Position numbers and translations under genes: made by a program
Part shown: one piece after another, positions 34,057 to 41,977 of the stretch
How positions within the stretch are numbered: the stretch's first letter is position 1
How the letters are laid out: every line of letters begins with the position of its first letter
NCBI RefSeq assembly: GCF_029211185.1
Contig: NZ_JARGDO010000008.1
Span: 1-64,000, forward strand
From: Tessaracoccus caeni
GTDB lineage: Bacteria > Actinomycetota > Actinomycetes > Propionibacteriales > Propionibacteriaceae
Direction of reading: 5' to 3'
Length of the DNA stretch: 64,000 bases
The notes under the pieces: model-generated
What the model saw: the letters and a program-made list of their open reading frames with translations, nothing else
Database searches by the model: none
Told to the model about the DNA's origin: nothing

Positions 34057-34276
34057 CCCCTGTGGGAAGCTCCGCACTCGAACACTTGACATCATGATTG
34101 GTGTCAGGGGTTTGGGTACGGAGCTTTTCGTTGTCCGCATGCGAGCTGTGCGTGCGTGTCCGTGAGCTGACGAGCTCACCTTTCTTCCACGGAGTCCGAT
34201 GCGGCCGATGTGCATCGACTCGCCGCTAACTTTGCGGAATGCTCCGAACTGATCTGCCGCATTGCGGTTTCGTGGT

Positions 34277-35098
34277 TCACTGGTCCCCGCTCCGGAACCG
34301 TCTTGCGGCCAGGGGAAGGAAGATCGCGCTCAGAAGTAGTGGCCAAATGATCGCCAAGACGAGCGCATGTTCACCCGCGAAACTCTGCGTTGGCCAGGTT
34401 GCGGAACCTAGCAGATCGCGCACGGCGGTTGCGGTAGCAGACACCGGATTGAACTCGGCGATCGTGCCCAACCAGGCAGGCATTGTGGCGGGGTTGACGA
34501 AGACACTGGAGAAGAACGCGATCGGCCACACCAAGATCTGCACGTAGGCGACGGACTCGACCGACTTCGCGCCGTACCCGATGTAGAGCCCGATCCACAG
34601 CATCGCGAACCTAAGCAACAGCAGGAGCACGAGTGCGAGGAGCGTGTCGCCGGGCGTGGTGTTGGGACGCCAGCCGATCAGGAACGCGAACGTCACCATG
34701 GACACGAGCGTGACGAGGGAACTGATCATGTCGGCTATGCAGCGTCCGAGCACGATGGCGGCGGCATTGATCGGAAAGGAGCGGAACCGATCATTGACAC
34801 CGCGTGCCGCATCGGCTGCGGCGGTCAGAGTGGTCGCATCCAGTCCGAAGAGCATCGTCACGGCGAGCATGCCAGGGATCAAGAAGTCGGTGTAGCTCAC
34901 TGCGGCCGGAAGGGCGAGCGCCCCTCCGAACAGCCCGAGGAACAGCAGCGTGATGAAGACGGGGAACAACCAGGTCGTAGCCATGACGCCGATCTGGGAT
35001 CGCCATGACCCGATCACGCGTCCGGTGATGATCCAGGCCGCGCCGAGAAGGCTGGGCGGCGTGACGATTGACGCCCGCGTGGGAACGGTCGAAGTCAT
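34277..35098 (-). CDS. ABC-2 type drug exporter permease (DrrB-like)
   Basis: 273-aa membrane protein with six predicted helices: MATTWLFPVFITLLFLGLFGG, FLIPGMLAVTMLFGLDATTL, LVTLVSMVTFAFLIGW, LLALVLLLLLRFAMLWIGLYIG, VQILVWPIAFFSSVFVNP and ALVLAIIWPLLLSAIFLPL. The EFNPVSATATAVRDLL segment before the last helix is typical of DrrB/NodJ-like exporters. It is 2 nt downstream of the ATPase gene; together they should export a hydrophobic compound. Confidence 0.88.
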   Translation of the reverse strand: MTSTVPTRASIVTPPSLLGAAWIITGRVIGSWRSQIGVMATTWLFPVFITLLFLGLFGGALALPAAVSYTDFLIPGMLAVTMLFGLDATTLTAAADAARGVNDRFRSFPINAAAIVLGRCIADMISSLVTLVSMVTFAFLIGWRPNTTPGDTLLALVLLLLLRFAMLWIGLYIGYGAKSVESVAYVQILVWPIAFFSSVFVNPATMPAWLGTIAEFNPVSATATAVRDLLGSATWPTQSFAGEHALVLAIIWPLLLSAIFLPLAARRFRSGDQ

Positions 35099-35100
35099 GG

Positions 35101-36078
35101 TTAGCGGTTCTCCTTGTTCGTGGCGGTGGTCGGGGACTCGGGCGTGTCGCCAGTGAGCGTCAGGAACACTTCATCCAATGAGGGCTTACGCAGTGTGACC
35201 TCGTTCGGCGAAAGTCCCAGCTCGGTGAGAGCGCGGACACTTCGCCCGAGGGCATCGGAGCCGACCGCGTGGAGTGAGACCTCAATCCCGGCGTCGTTGA
35301 GCGCAGCTTGGGGATCGAGGGTCGTGAGCCTTGTCAGTGCACTCCTCGCGTCCGCCTCGCTGTCGAAGCGAATCTGAATCACCGACGGCCCAACGGCGTC
35401 CTTGAGTTCGTCAGAGGTGCCCTGAGCGATCACCTTGCCGTGCGACAGCAGCACGATTTGATCGGCGAGCTGGTCGGCTTCCTCTAGGTACTGTGTGGTC
35501 AGCAAGACGGTCGTACCCTCGTTGAGAAGAATGCGGAGGGTTTGCCACAACTCTCGACGGGCAGCCGGGTCCAGGCCTGTCGTCGGCTCGTCCACGAACA
35601 GCACCTCTGGGCTGACGATCATGCTGGCGGCTACGTCGAGCTTGCGCCGCATCCCGCCTGAGAATCCTCCGACCGCTCGGTCTTGCGCCTCGGCAAGACC
35701 GAACTGCTGGATCAGCTCACCAGATCGCTTGGTCGCGTCTGCGCGACTCAGACCACGCAGCCGGCCGAACAGCATGAGATTCTGCTTGGCGGTGAGCTGA
35801 TCGTCCACGGCCGCCGACTGTCCAACCAGGGCGATCCGGCGTCGCACCTGCGTGGCCTCAGCCTGCACATCGTGGCCCGCGATGCTCGCTCGACCGCGAT
35901 CGAACCGCAGGAGCGTTGACAGGCCGCGCACGGCGGTGGTCTTGCCCGCGCCGTTCGGCCCCAGCAGCGCCAACACTTGCCCCTTCTTCACCTCCAAGCT
36001 CAGCTCGCGCAGCCCGACCTCACCCGCTTTCGTCAGGTAGGTCTTGCCGACACCCTCGGCCTCGATGACTGTTCTCAC
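35101..36078 (-). CDS. ABC exporter ATP-binding protein (DrrA-like)
   Basis: 325-aa ATPase of the daunorubicin-resistance type. Walker A is LGPNGAGKTTAVRGL, the signature is FSGGMRRKLDVAASM, and Walker B is VLFVDEPTTGLDPAARREL with TTQYLEEADQLAD. The C-terminal extension after 230 (GPSVIQIRFDSEADARSAL ... KPSLDEVFLTLTG) is characteristic of DrrA. GTG 36078 follows a GGAGG site. Divergent from the TetR gene, which probably represses it. Confidence 0.9.
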   Translation of the reverse strand: MRTVIEAEGVGKTYLTKAGEVGLRELSLEVKKGQVLALLGPNGAGKTTAVRGLSTLLRFDRGRASIAGHDVQAEATQVRRRIALVGQSAAVDDQLTAKQNLMLFGRLRGLSRADATKRSGELIQQFGLAEAQDRAVGGFSGGMRRKLDVAASMIVSPEVLFVDEPTTGLDPAARRELWQTLRILLNEGTTVLLTTQYLEEADQLADQIVLLSHGKVIAQGTSDELKDAVGPSVIQIRFDSEADARSALTRLTTLDPQAALNDAGIEVSLHAVGSDALGRSVRALTELGLSPNEVTLRKPSLDEVFLTLTGDTPESPTTATNKENR

Positions 36079-36090
36079 TCCGAACCTCCA

Positions 36091-36121
36091 TTGTTTTACG
36101 ATGTAACGTACAGCGTACAAT
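36091..36121. promoter_or_regulatory. divergent drrA/tetR promoter-operator region
   Basis: The direct repeat CGTACA-G-CGTACA at 36107-36119 overlaps a plus-strand -10 candidate, TACAAT, at 36116-36121. On the minus strand TTGTAC with TAAAAC about 16 bp on could serve drrA. The repeat is the best candidate for the TetR binding site. Confidence 0.5.
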
Positions 36122-36169
36122 ACCTTAGACTAGGGTCGTTCCCAAGGGACGCTGATGGAGGGAAGCAGG

Positions 36170-36961
36170 ATGGTGGAGCGCACCGGAAGCGGTGACCCGT
36201 TGCAGAGCCTTGCGCTGCTTTGGCGCACCAACGTCAAGACGGGGCGCTCCGGCCTCACGCTCGATTCGATCATCGACGCCGGCATCACTGTCGCCGGGGC
36301 GTCCGGTGTTGAAGGGCTATCTATGCGGAAGATCGCTGAACAACTCGGCGTCAGCGCGATGTCGCTCTATGCCCATGTCCCGAGCAAGGCTGAGCTGATC
36401 GACCTCATGGTCGATCACGTCAATGGCGAGGCATACCCCGAGGCGGAGCATCGTCCTCCGCAATCCGGCTGGCGCGCCGGTGTGGGAGCGATTGCGGAGC
36501 GCAACTGGCAACTGCTGTCTGAACACCGCTGGTTGCTCGATCTTGATACTGCCCGCCCGCCGCTCGGGCCGGGGACTACCGCGAAGTACGACATCGAACT
36601 CGCTCCGCTGGTCGGGATCGGCCTTGATGACATCGAGACGGATCAGGTTCTGACGCTCGTGCTGGAACACGTCAAGGCCGCAGCGCGGCTCTCATCCGCT
36701 GTTGCGGAAACCAGCCGAACAACCGGCAGTAGTGACCAGGAGTGGTGGACCGTGGCTGGTCCAGTGCTCAGCGCCCTCATTGACCCCGCTCGGTTCCCTA
36801 ATGCATCGAGAATCGGATTGGCTGCGGGCCAAGAGTACAACTCGGCCGTTGACCCGAACCGCACCTACATCTTCGGGCTTCGCATGATCTTGGATGGCGT
36901 GGAGGGCCTGATCGCTCAGAAGAGAGAGGCCGCTAGGGACACCGTAGGTAGGGCTCACTAG
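36170..36961 (+). CDS. TetR-family regulator (TetR_C_1 class)
   Basis: 263-aa repressor. The HTH is LTLDSIIDAGITVAGASGVEGLSMRKIAEQL, with recognition region GVSAMSLYAHVPSKAELIDLMVD. The C-terminal ligand/dimer domain follows (GWRAGVGAIAERNWQLLSEHRWLLDL). This class typically controls drug exporters such as the divergent DrrAB-like pair. ATG 36170 is correctly spaced after GGAGGGA, unlike ATG 36155. Confidence 0.88.
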   Translation: MVERTGSGDPLQSLALLWRTNVKTGRSGLTLDSIIDAGITVAGASGVEGLSMRKIAEQLGVSAMSLYAHVPSKAELIDLMVDHVNGEAYPEAEHRPPQSGWRAGVGAIAERNWQLLSEHRWLLDLDTARPPLGPGTTAKYDIELAPLVGIGLDDIETDQVLTLVLEHVKAAARLSSAVAETSRTTGSSDQEWWTVAGPVLSALIDPARFPNASRIGLAAGQEYNSAVDPNRTYIFGLRMILDGVEGLIAQKREAARDTVGRAH

Positions 36962-37393
36962 GAGCCCCAGTGGGTCATCGGAAGCAGTAGCTCGAAGACT
37001 GGATAGACCAGTGTTCGATGGTGAGCAGTGAGACGAGCACGGTCAGCACGATGACAGTTCTCACGGACTGTCGCGAAGCAGGTGCGCCGAAGGTGTCCCA
37101 CGCTCCCACCCATCAGCAGATGATGGCGAAGAAGGGAGGTTTGTCGCTCCGCAGTGGAGGGACGGAGACTGCGTCGACCCAGCCGCTCAGTGCCGTGAAA
37201 TATCCGTCGGCGCCGGGGTGGCAGTGTCAACAGGGGTGGTCGTGTACCGGTGAGGACGGGCGCCAGTCAGCATCAGTCCGCGGAATGTGCGTGGGGCAGG
37301 CGTGTGGGTGATCGTAGCGAGATCGCGGGATTGCCTCGACTTAGTTGTCACCCTGGGGTTGACAGTAAGTGATCATGTTGCGATAGTGGAGAC
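36962..37393 (+). other. 432-bp spacer with promoter and operator for the 37394 gene
   Basis: No gene is supported in 36962-37340. Near the right end TTGACA at 37359-37364 and GATAGT at 37382-37387, 17 bp apart, form a good promoter whose start point coincides with the ATG at 37394. A palindrome, TGTCA at 37346-37350 and TGACA at 37360-37364, overlaps the -35 and could bind the HTH protein encoded downstream. Confidence 0.55.
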
Positions 37394-37861
37394 ATGGATC
37401 GTAAACCCGGGGGTGACACTTTGGTTGCAGGTGAGCCATCCGCGGCTGCCCACGACTGGTTTGAGGTGCTCAAGCATCGGTCGTTTGAGGATGCGGCGGT
37501 CGTCGCCGAGGTGATCGAACGCTTTGAGCGTGCCGGAGTCACCTCGAGTATGGTGGCCGAACACCTGGTGGATGGTGGCGATGCGCTCTACGCTGCTTCG
37601 CGGAGCGGAGCCGGGTGGGCGGATGCCTTTGGTGGCGACCAGGCGGTGGCGCTCATCGCGGCCGAAGTTGGCGCCCTTATGTCGCACCTTGTCTCGCGAG
37701 CAGCGAGTGTCCGGTCTCGCGGTGTTGATGCGCTGCTCGACGACTTCAGCGCGGTCACCGTAGCGAACGCGCTCGGTGTCTCGCGTCAAAAGGTCTATGA
37801 CATCGCGAAGTCCACTCAGGATCGCGAGTACCTCGAAACCACACCATGGAGATCACAATGA
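37394..37861 (+). CDS. hypothetical protein with C-terminal helix-turn-helix
   Basis: 155-aa predicted cytoplasmic protein not assigned to a named family. Residues 15-115 are mostly helical (WFEVLKHRSFEDAAVVAEVIERFERAGV ... DQAVALIAAEVGALMSHLVSRAASV). A short HTH lies near 121-139, VTVANALGVSRQKVYDIAKS. It starts six bases after the -10. Its end overlaps the next gene as ATGA, so it is translated together with a membrane protein; a membrane-linked or self-regulating transcription factor is possible but unproven. Confidence 0.65.
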   Translation: MDRKPGGDTLVAGEPSAAAHDWFEVLKHRSFEDAAVVAEVIERFERAGVTSSMVAEHLVDGGDALYAASRSGAGWADAFGGDQAVALIAAEVGALMSHLVSRAASVRSRGVDALLDDFSAVTVANALGVSRQKVYDIAKSTQDREYLETTPWRSQ

Positions 37862-38529
37862 CCAAACTGCACGAACAAGTCACACTTCCCGATCCAGCAC
37901 GAAAGAAGCTCTTGCATCCGACCGATCTGGCCGAGGCGCGCGGCCTATACCTTCGTGGGTGGTGGTTCGCCCGACTGTGCTCACTCCCGGTTGTTGTTGC
38001 GGTCGGTGCCGTCATCTGGGCCGCAACGGGGAATCTCTTCGCCTCCTTGATCGCCCCGATCAGTACATTTCTGATCGCCTTCTTCGCCAGTCGTGAGCTC
38101 AGGAAGCGAGCGTGGGACTACGTTCCGCGAAAGCGGCAGAGCCAAGACAAGACTGGTGCGCTTCTTGTCGCAGGGGCGGTGATCGATGCACTCGCTTTGC
38201 TCGTCATCGCCGGCTCCGTCATCGTCTCACTTGATCGATGGCCACTCCCGCCAGGTGTCGTCTCCTTCGCCATCGGCTCAGCGATCGGTATTGCCGCGCT
38301 CCAACTCGGACAACTGCTCTTGGCGGCAGGTCGGCGGGCTGGAGGGACGTCGATAGCGGCACACGGCATCCTGCTCATCGCCGTTGTGGTCACGATTTCG
38401 CTCGTCACCGCGTACGGTATGCCCGGCGGGCTGGCTGCTGTTTGGCGCCTTGTCGCCGCAGCGGGCGCGGCAACGATCTTGCTTGCCCAAGCGGTCTGGT
38501 GGTTCTTCGAGCGCGGTCGCAAGGGGTGA
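37858..38529 (+). CDS. hypothetical multi-pass membrane protein
   Basis: 223-aa protein. A short N-terminal soluble segment (LPDPARKKLLHPTDLAEARGLYLRGW) precedes two close helices (LPVVVAVGAVIWAATGNLFASLIAPISTFLIAFF), a basic loop ELRKRAWDYVPRKRQ, and four further helices. ATG 37858 overlaps the preceding stop (ATGA) and is preceded by GGAG. It forms a pair with the HTH protein. No family recognised. Confidence 0.65.
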   Translation: MTKLHEQVTLPDPARKKLLHPTDLAEARGLYLRGWWFARLCSLPVVVAVGAVIWAATGNLFASLIAPISTFLIAFFASRELRKRAWDYVPRKRQSQDKTGALLVAGAVIDALALLVIAGSVIVSLDRWPLPPGVVSFAIGSAIGIAALQLGQLLLAAGRRAGGTSIAAHGILLIAVVVTISLVTAYGMPGGLAAVWRLVAAAGAATILLAQAVWWFFERGRKG

Positions 38530-38539
38530 TTCGTCGCCG

Positions 38540-38815
38540 TCAGCGAGACGCCTGACTTCGCCCGTCTCGCCCCGCCACATCAAAGCGCGACTCGTGGCGG
38601 TAGTCGACCGGAGCCAGGTCGAGCAGGTGGCGAAACTCGCGAGTGAGGTGCGCGTGATCGGCGTAGCCGAGGTGAGCCGCGACCTGGCTTATCGTGAGCG
38701 AGCTGTCGAGAGAGCCGACCCGGTGCGAGGTTCCAGCGGCGGGTGCCGCGACGCGCTCGAATGTCGGGAGCCTCGACGGATAGAGGATGTCTCGGTCGTG
38801 GGCGGCGTGGGGCAT
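38540..38815 (-). pseudogene. AraC-family regulator remnant with large internal deletion
   Basis: The frame starts MPHAAHDRDILYPSRLPTFERVAAP, which resembles the N-terminus of an AraC group with N-terminal ...LYP.RLPTF.RV.AP. It ends in the AraC DNA-binding C-terminus LTISQVAAHLGYADHAHLTREFRHLLDLAPVDYR. Only about 15 codons separate the two, where roughly 150-200 residues (sensor domain and first HTH) are expected. In the shifted frame of the joint RRWNLAPGRLSRQ is readable, which would belong to the lost N-terminal domain, so the remnant carries both a deletion and a frame change. Confidence 0.55.
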
Positions 38816-38960
38816 CCGTCCTCCACGCCGGTCGCGAATCTTCAAGACGCCACTCCTGAATCGTCGGTAGCGTGAGTCGTATGAACGACGATAGCTCGCC
38901 CGTCACCGGGACCGCTGGTGACCACACGACATTCGCCTGTCAGTGGAGAAGGGGCCGACG

Positions 38961-39302
38961 ATGAGCCAGTACATCATCTACTTCAATCAGCAGTGGGTGG
39001 GCGATCATAGCGAGGAGTGGTTCGCCAGTCGCGGGCCGCTCGCGAGAGAGGTCATGGACGAGATGCGGGATGCCGGGGTGTTGATCTTCGCGGCTGGCGT
39101 CGATGAGGATCTGGATCGGGCGATCACAGCGGATGGCACCGGCGGCGAGCTGGAGTTCCGTACCGGACTGTATGACCCATCGGAGCAGTTCATCGGTGGT
39201 CTGACGCTCATCGATGTAGCAGACGAGGAGGCCGCCCGGATGTGGGGCGGCAGGATTGCGGAGGCCTGCGGCTGGCCGCAGCAGATCCGTCAGGTCTATT
39301 AA
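38961..39302 (+). CDS. YciI-like protein
   Basis: 113-aa ferredoxin-like protein: YIIYFNQQWVGDHSEEWFASRGPLAREVMDEMRDAGVLIFAAGVDED, then SEQFIGGLTLIDVADEEAARMWGGRIAEACGWPQQIRQV. The second half, which follows the target-versus-time pattern of DGPF proteins, lacks a DGPF motif, so this is a divergent branch. ATG 38961 follows GGAGAAGGGG. Its upstream neighbour is the AraC remnant. Function unknown. Confidence 0.75.
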   Translation: MSQYIIYFNQQWVGDHSEEWFASRGPLAREVMDEMRDAGVLIFAAGVDEDLDRAITADGTGGELEFRTGLYDPSEQFIGGLTLIDVADEEAARMWGGRIAEACGWPQQIRQVY

Positions 39303-39387
39303 GCGTCCAGATGCCGGAGACGGCGCCCCGGTGGAGTTCGGAACCGCCCCAAAGTCTCATGGGCGCCGCAGGGATTAGCATGTGGAC

Positions 39388-39888
39388 ATGCCAGAAGAGC
39401 GAGTGGGCGCGCCTACGATTGCCGACGAACGCGCCGCCCTTGCGGGCTGCCTGGACTTCCTGCGTGCGACGGCGATTATGAAGGTGGCGGGGCTCGACAA
39501 GGTTTTGGCGTCTTCCCGTCCGGCGCGGTCGGCAGTGAGCCCCCTTGGCGTGGTGAAGCACCTGACGCAGGTGGAGCACGCGTGGTTTGCTCAGCGGCTC
39601 GACGATACGGGGGAGCCGTTGCTGTTCAGCACCACGGACGATCCCGATGCAGACTTCAGGATCGAGCCGGCGGAGACGGTCGAGACGGTGACCGCCCGCT
39701 ATCGCGAAGTGTGTGAGCGGTCGCGCCAGATACTGGCCCGGCATGATCTCGACGACCGGTTCGACGATGGTCGCGGCGAGGTGATGGATGCGCGATGGGT
39801 AGTCATTCACATGATTCAAGAGACCGCGCGACACGTCGGTCACCTCGACATCCTCCGCGAGGAGCTCGACGGATCGACAGGTGAGTAG
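39388..39888 (+). CDS. DinB-family protein (DUF664-like, thiol-transferase fold)
   Basis: 166-aa four-helix-bundle protein. Metal-binding histidines are predicted in VVKHLTQVEHAWFAQRL (near residue 57) and HMIQETARHVGHLDILRE (near 145-152), the HxxxH arrangement of DinB/mycothiol-dependent enzymes. DERAALAGCLDFLRATAIMKVAGLD is the conserved first helix. A TAGCAT hexamer lies six bases before ATG 39388 and no ribosome binding site is present, so a leaderless mRNA is likely; this favours 39388 over GTG 39382. Confidence 0.82.
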   Translation: MPEERVGAPTIADERAALAGCLDFLRATAIMKVAGLDKVLASSRPARSAVSPLGVVKHLTQVEHAWFAQRLDDTGEPLLFSTTDDPDADFRIEPAETVETVTARYREVCERSRQILARHDLDDRFDDGRGEVMDARWVVIHMIQETARHVGHLDILREELDGSTGE

Positions 39889-40188
39889 CAGCGTCTGATA
39901 CCTGGACCGCAGCGCCGGCAATCCACGACGGCTCAGCTATCCGACGAAGGAGAAACCAGAATGGCGAGCTGACAAGCGCGTACCTGGCCCGGCGCCAGGG
40001 CGTGTGAGGCCGCAGCTTCTCGCCTACGTCCTCAATCTGGCACTGGTTGAGATACCCTCTGCGACGCTCGGCCAGGGGCACCTCCCTGGGCTGCCTTCTG
40101 TCGCATGCCCTTTGTCACCTCGGTTCCGAGGTTCTGGGACCAGCAGGTCGCTGAGCCATGGAGTGGCACTTCGGCGCCGAGTCGCTCG
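39889..40188. other. 300-bp spacer without a supported gene
   Basis: The tract contains a ribosome binding site-like GAAGGAG at 39947-39953 followed by ATG GCG AGC TGA (39961-39972), a start with only three codons, which may be the relic of a deleted gene. Nothing else is recognised on either strand. Confidence 0.35.
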
Positions 40189-40446
40189 TCAGTAGTGGTA
40201 GCGGGCTTGAAGAATGATGAGGTCTTCTCCATCGACGAGATAGACCAGGCGGTGCTCGTCGGTGATACGCCGTGACCAAGCCCCTTGCGCGCCGTATTTC
40301 AGCTGCTCGGGCTTTCCGATGCCTTCGAATGGTTCGCGCAGACATGCGTCGATCAGGGTGTTGATGCGTTTCAGCACGCGCCGATCAGCGGCCTGCCAGT
40401 GCTTGTAGTCTTCCCGGGCGAACTTGTCCCAGACGAGACGCATCAT
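40189..40446 (-). CDS. Txe/YoeB-family toxin
   Basis: 85-aa RelE-fold ribonuclease toxin. It shows LVWDKFAREDYKHWQAADRRVLKRINTLIDACLREPFEGIGKPEQLK, then the active-site region GAWSRRITDEHRLVYLVDGEDLIILQARYHY, with the family's terminal Arg/His/Tyr residues present. Start ATG 40446 (or 40443) overlaps the antitoxin stop as ATGA. It should cleave mRNA on the ribosome when free of its antitoxin. Confidence 0.92.
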   Translation of the reverse strand: MMRLVWDKFAREDYKHWQAADRRVLKRINTLIDACLREPFEGIGKPEQLKYGAQGAWSRRITDEHRLVYLVDGEDLIILQARYHY

Positions 40447-40694
40447 TCGCCTCTGTCGAGCTGGTGCTCCTCGACCTTGCTGGCGCGTGCTCGCTGATAG
40501 GAGTCGAGCAGCCTGCGCGCGTTCGCCGGCGACCGGAACAGGTAGGCCGTCTCCTGCCATGCCGCGTACTCGTCGGCCGGCATCAAGACGGCATTGCCCT
40601 TGCGGGAGACGATCTCCACTGCCTCCCGATCGGCGTTGATCCGCTCGATCAATGGGAAGAGCGTCTTACGGGCCTCGCTCGCAGTGATGGACAT
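40443..40694 (-). CDS. Phd/YefM-family antitoxin
   Basis: 83-aa antitoxin. The N-terminal Phd/YefM DNA-binding domain is MSITASEARKTLFPLIERIN, followed by DREAVEIVSRKGNAVLMPADEYAAWQETAYLFRSPANARRLL, with a C-terminal toxin-wrapping segment. ATG 40694 has a TTGGAGGCC site. It autoregulates with the toxin through the GTGGTAC repeats upstream. Confidence 0.92.
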   Translation of the reverse strand: MSITASEARKTLFPLIERINADREAVEIVSRKGNAVLMPADEYAAWQETAYLFRSPANARRLLDSYQRARASKVEEHQLDRGE

Positions 40695-40724
40695 TGCTGG
40701 GGCCTCCAACCATTCTGGCAACTT

Positions 40725-40744
40725 GTACCACATTATCGTACCAC
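40725..40744 (-). promoter_or_regulatory. operator repeats of the YefM/YoeB locus
   Basis: The heptamer GTACCAC occurs at 40725-40731 and 40738-40744, 13 bp apart in direct orientation. On the minus strand a GATAAT -10 candidate lies between the two copies. This suits autorepression by antitoxin-toxin complexes. Confidence 0.55.
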
Positions 40745-40781
40745 TCGTTCTAGCTGGAGTCGCCGTCTCCGATGCGATACT

Positions 40782-41252
40782 GAACTGCATCTCACCGACA
40801 ACGTCGAGGCCGACGGCCTGCCGAGCGAGAACCCGCTCGCGCTGCTGATCGGCATGCTGCTCGAGCGGAACTCCGCGATGGACGCAGTGAAGCGGGCCCG
40901 TGCGTTGCTGGCGGATGATGGTTTGATACTGCTCACTCGAACACAGCCGATCCGCCATGCATTGGAGCGCGCGGAGGAGAATGGCAGCTTGGTGGGTGAC
41001 GAGTACTTTGCCACCGCGAGTTTCTCCACCCCCGCCGTCTGGAACGGTGAGGTCACCCTGGTCAAGCAGCGCTACACGATGTCCAGCGTGCTCAACGTGT
41101 TCGCGCAGGCCGGGCTGTGGATCGAAGCAGTCGGCGAGCCACATCTGTCGGCAGACCAGGTCCAGCGTTTCCCACATAAGTACGCCTGGGTCAACAAGTT
41201 CCTCGTCGGCATCTTGGTCTTCAAGCTCCGGCCGCTGCCGGGCGCTCAGTGA
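40782..41252 (+). pseudogene. chimeric remnant: HhH-GPD glycosylase N-terminus joined to methyltransferase C-terminus
   Basis: The open frame lacks a plausible start. Its first 30 codons (ELHLTDNVEADGLPSENP, LALLIGMLLE) resemble the beginning of actinobacterial HhH-GPD base-excision proteins (DPLALLIGMLLDQQ). From about 40863 the product switches to the C-terminal part of a class I methyltransferase: AVKRARALLADDGLILLTRTQP, then NGEVTLVKQRYTMSSVLNVFAQAGLWIEAVGEP. Both parent genes are incomplete, so this is most simply a deletion joint. The frame is open through the joint, so a fused peptide could be made. Confidence 0.5.
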
Positions 41253-41376
41253 GTTCGTGTGGCGTCTTTCGCCATTCGGTGATCTGATCCTGGCTGATAT
41301 CGCCCCAAAGTGAAGCGGCGTAGCTATAAGGGCCGGTTGTCGATACTTGGAGTGTCTCGTCGATCGGCCAGATACT

Positions 41377-41410
41377 GTCAATAGTATAACGTTGCCGTTA
41401 TACTATTGAC
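41377..41410 (+). promoter_or_regulatory. AbiEi operator: perfect 15-bp inverted repeat
   Basis: GTCAATAGTATAACG at 41377-41391 and CGTTATACTATTGAC at 41396-41410 are exact reverse complements around TTGC. The ATG of the antitoxin gene starts at the next base, and TATACT at 41400-41405 in the right arm is the likely -10, so repressor binding would cover the promoter and a leaderless start. AbiEi proteins are known to bind inverted repeats in their own promoters. Confidence 0.82.
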
Positions 41411-41977
41411 ATGTCGAGGGTGCTGGCGCGTGATGAGCTATGGGAAGCTGCGGACACGCAGCACGGTTTCGTGACGGCGCAGCAAGCTGCTGATGTGGGG
41501 GTAAGCAAGCAGACCCTTCAGATGCTGGTGCATCGCGGCACATTGAAGCGCGTCGCACACGGGGTCTACCGCTTCCCGCAGTATCCGGTTGGTGAACACG
41601 ACCAACTCATGCTGGCGGTGCTCTGGACGCGGGTGCCCGAGGCGGTGTTGTCGCACGAGACGGCGCTCGACGTCTACGGCATCAGCGACGTTAACCCGAA
41701 CCGTATCCATGTCACCGTCGGCAAGGACCGCCGGTTCCGTCGCGCGAGCGGGGAAGACTACGTCGTGCACTATCAGGATCTCGCTCCCAAACAGGTCGGA
41801 TGGTGGCAAGAGATCCCGACGGTGACTCCAGTGACAGCGATTGGGCAGTGCCTCGTCTATGGGACACCGACCTATCTGCTTCGGCAGGCGATCGAACGCG
41901 GGTATGCGCAGGGGTATCTAAAGACAACTCAGCGCGATGCGCTGGCGGAAGAGCTGGAGGCTCGCTACGACCGATGA
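41411..41977 (+). CDS. AbiEi-family antitoxin (type IV toxin-antitoxin)
   Basis: 188-aa antitoxin with an N-terminal winged HTH (ELWEAADTQHGFVTAQQAADVGVSKQTLQMLVHRGTLKRVAHGVYRF) and the AbiEi C-terminal domain (LAVLWTRVPEAVLSHETALDVYGISDVNPNRIHVTV). It represses its own operon through the palindrome directly upstream and counters the AbiEii nucleotidyltransferase without stable binding, as in characterised type IV systems. The toxin frame begins inside its last 40 bases. Confidence 0.9.
   Translation: MSRVLARDELWEAADTQHGFVTAQQAADVGVSKQTLQMLVHRGTLKRVAHGVYRFPQYPVGEHDQLMLAVLWTRVPEAVLSHETALDVYGISDVNPNRIHVTVGKDRRFRRASGEDYVVHYQDLAPKQVGWWQEIPTVTPVTAIGQCLVYGTPTYLLRQAIERGYAQGYLKTTQRDALAEELEARYDR

Noticed and set aside
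34024..34215. Small minus-strand frame ending WRELNPRP
   Set aside because: It is a common artefact of translating the antisense of the tRNA-like 3' end of ssrA.
36958..37311. Opposing frames in the spacer after the DrrAB tetR gene that could be transposase remnants
   Set aside because: No DDE, HTH or serine-recombinase motif was readable in any frame.
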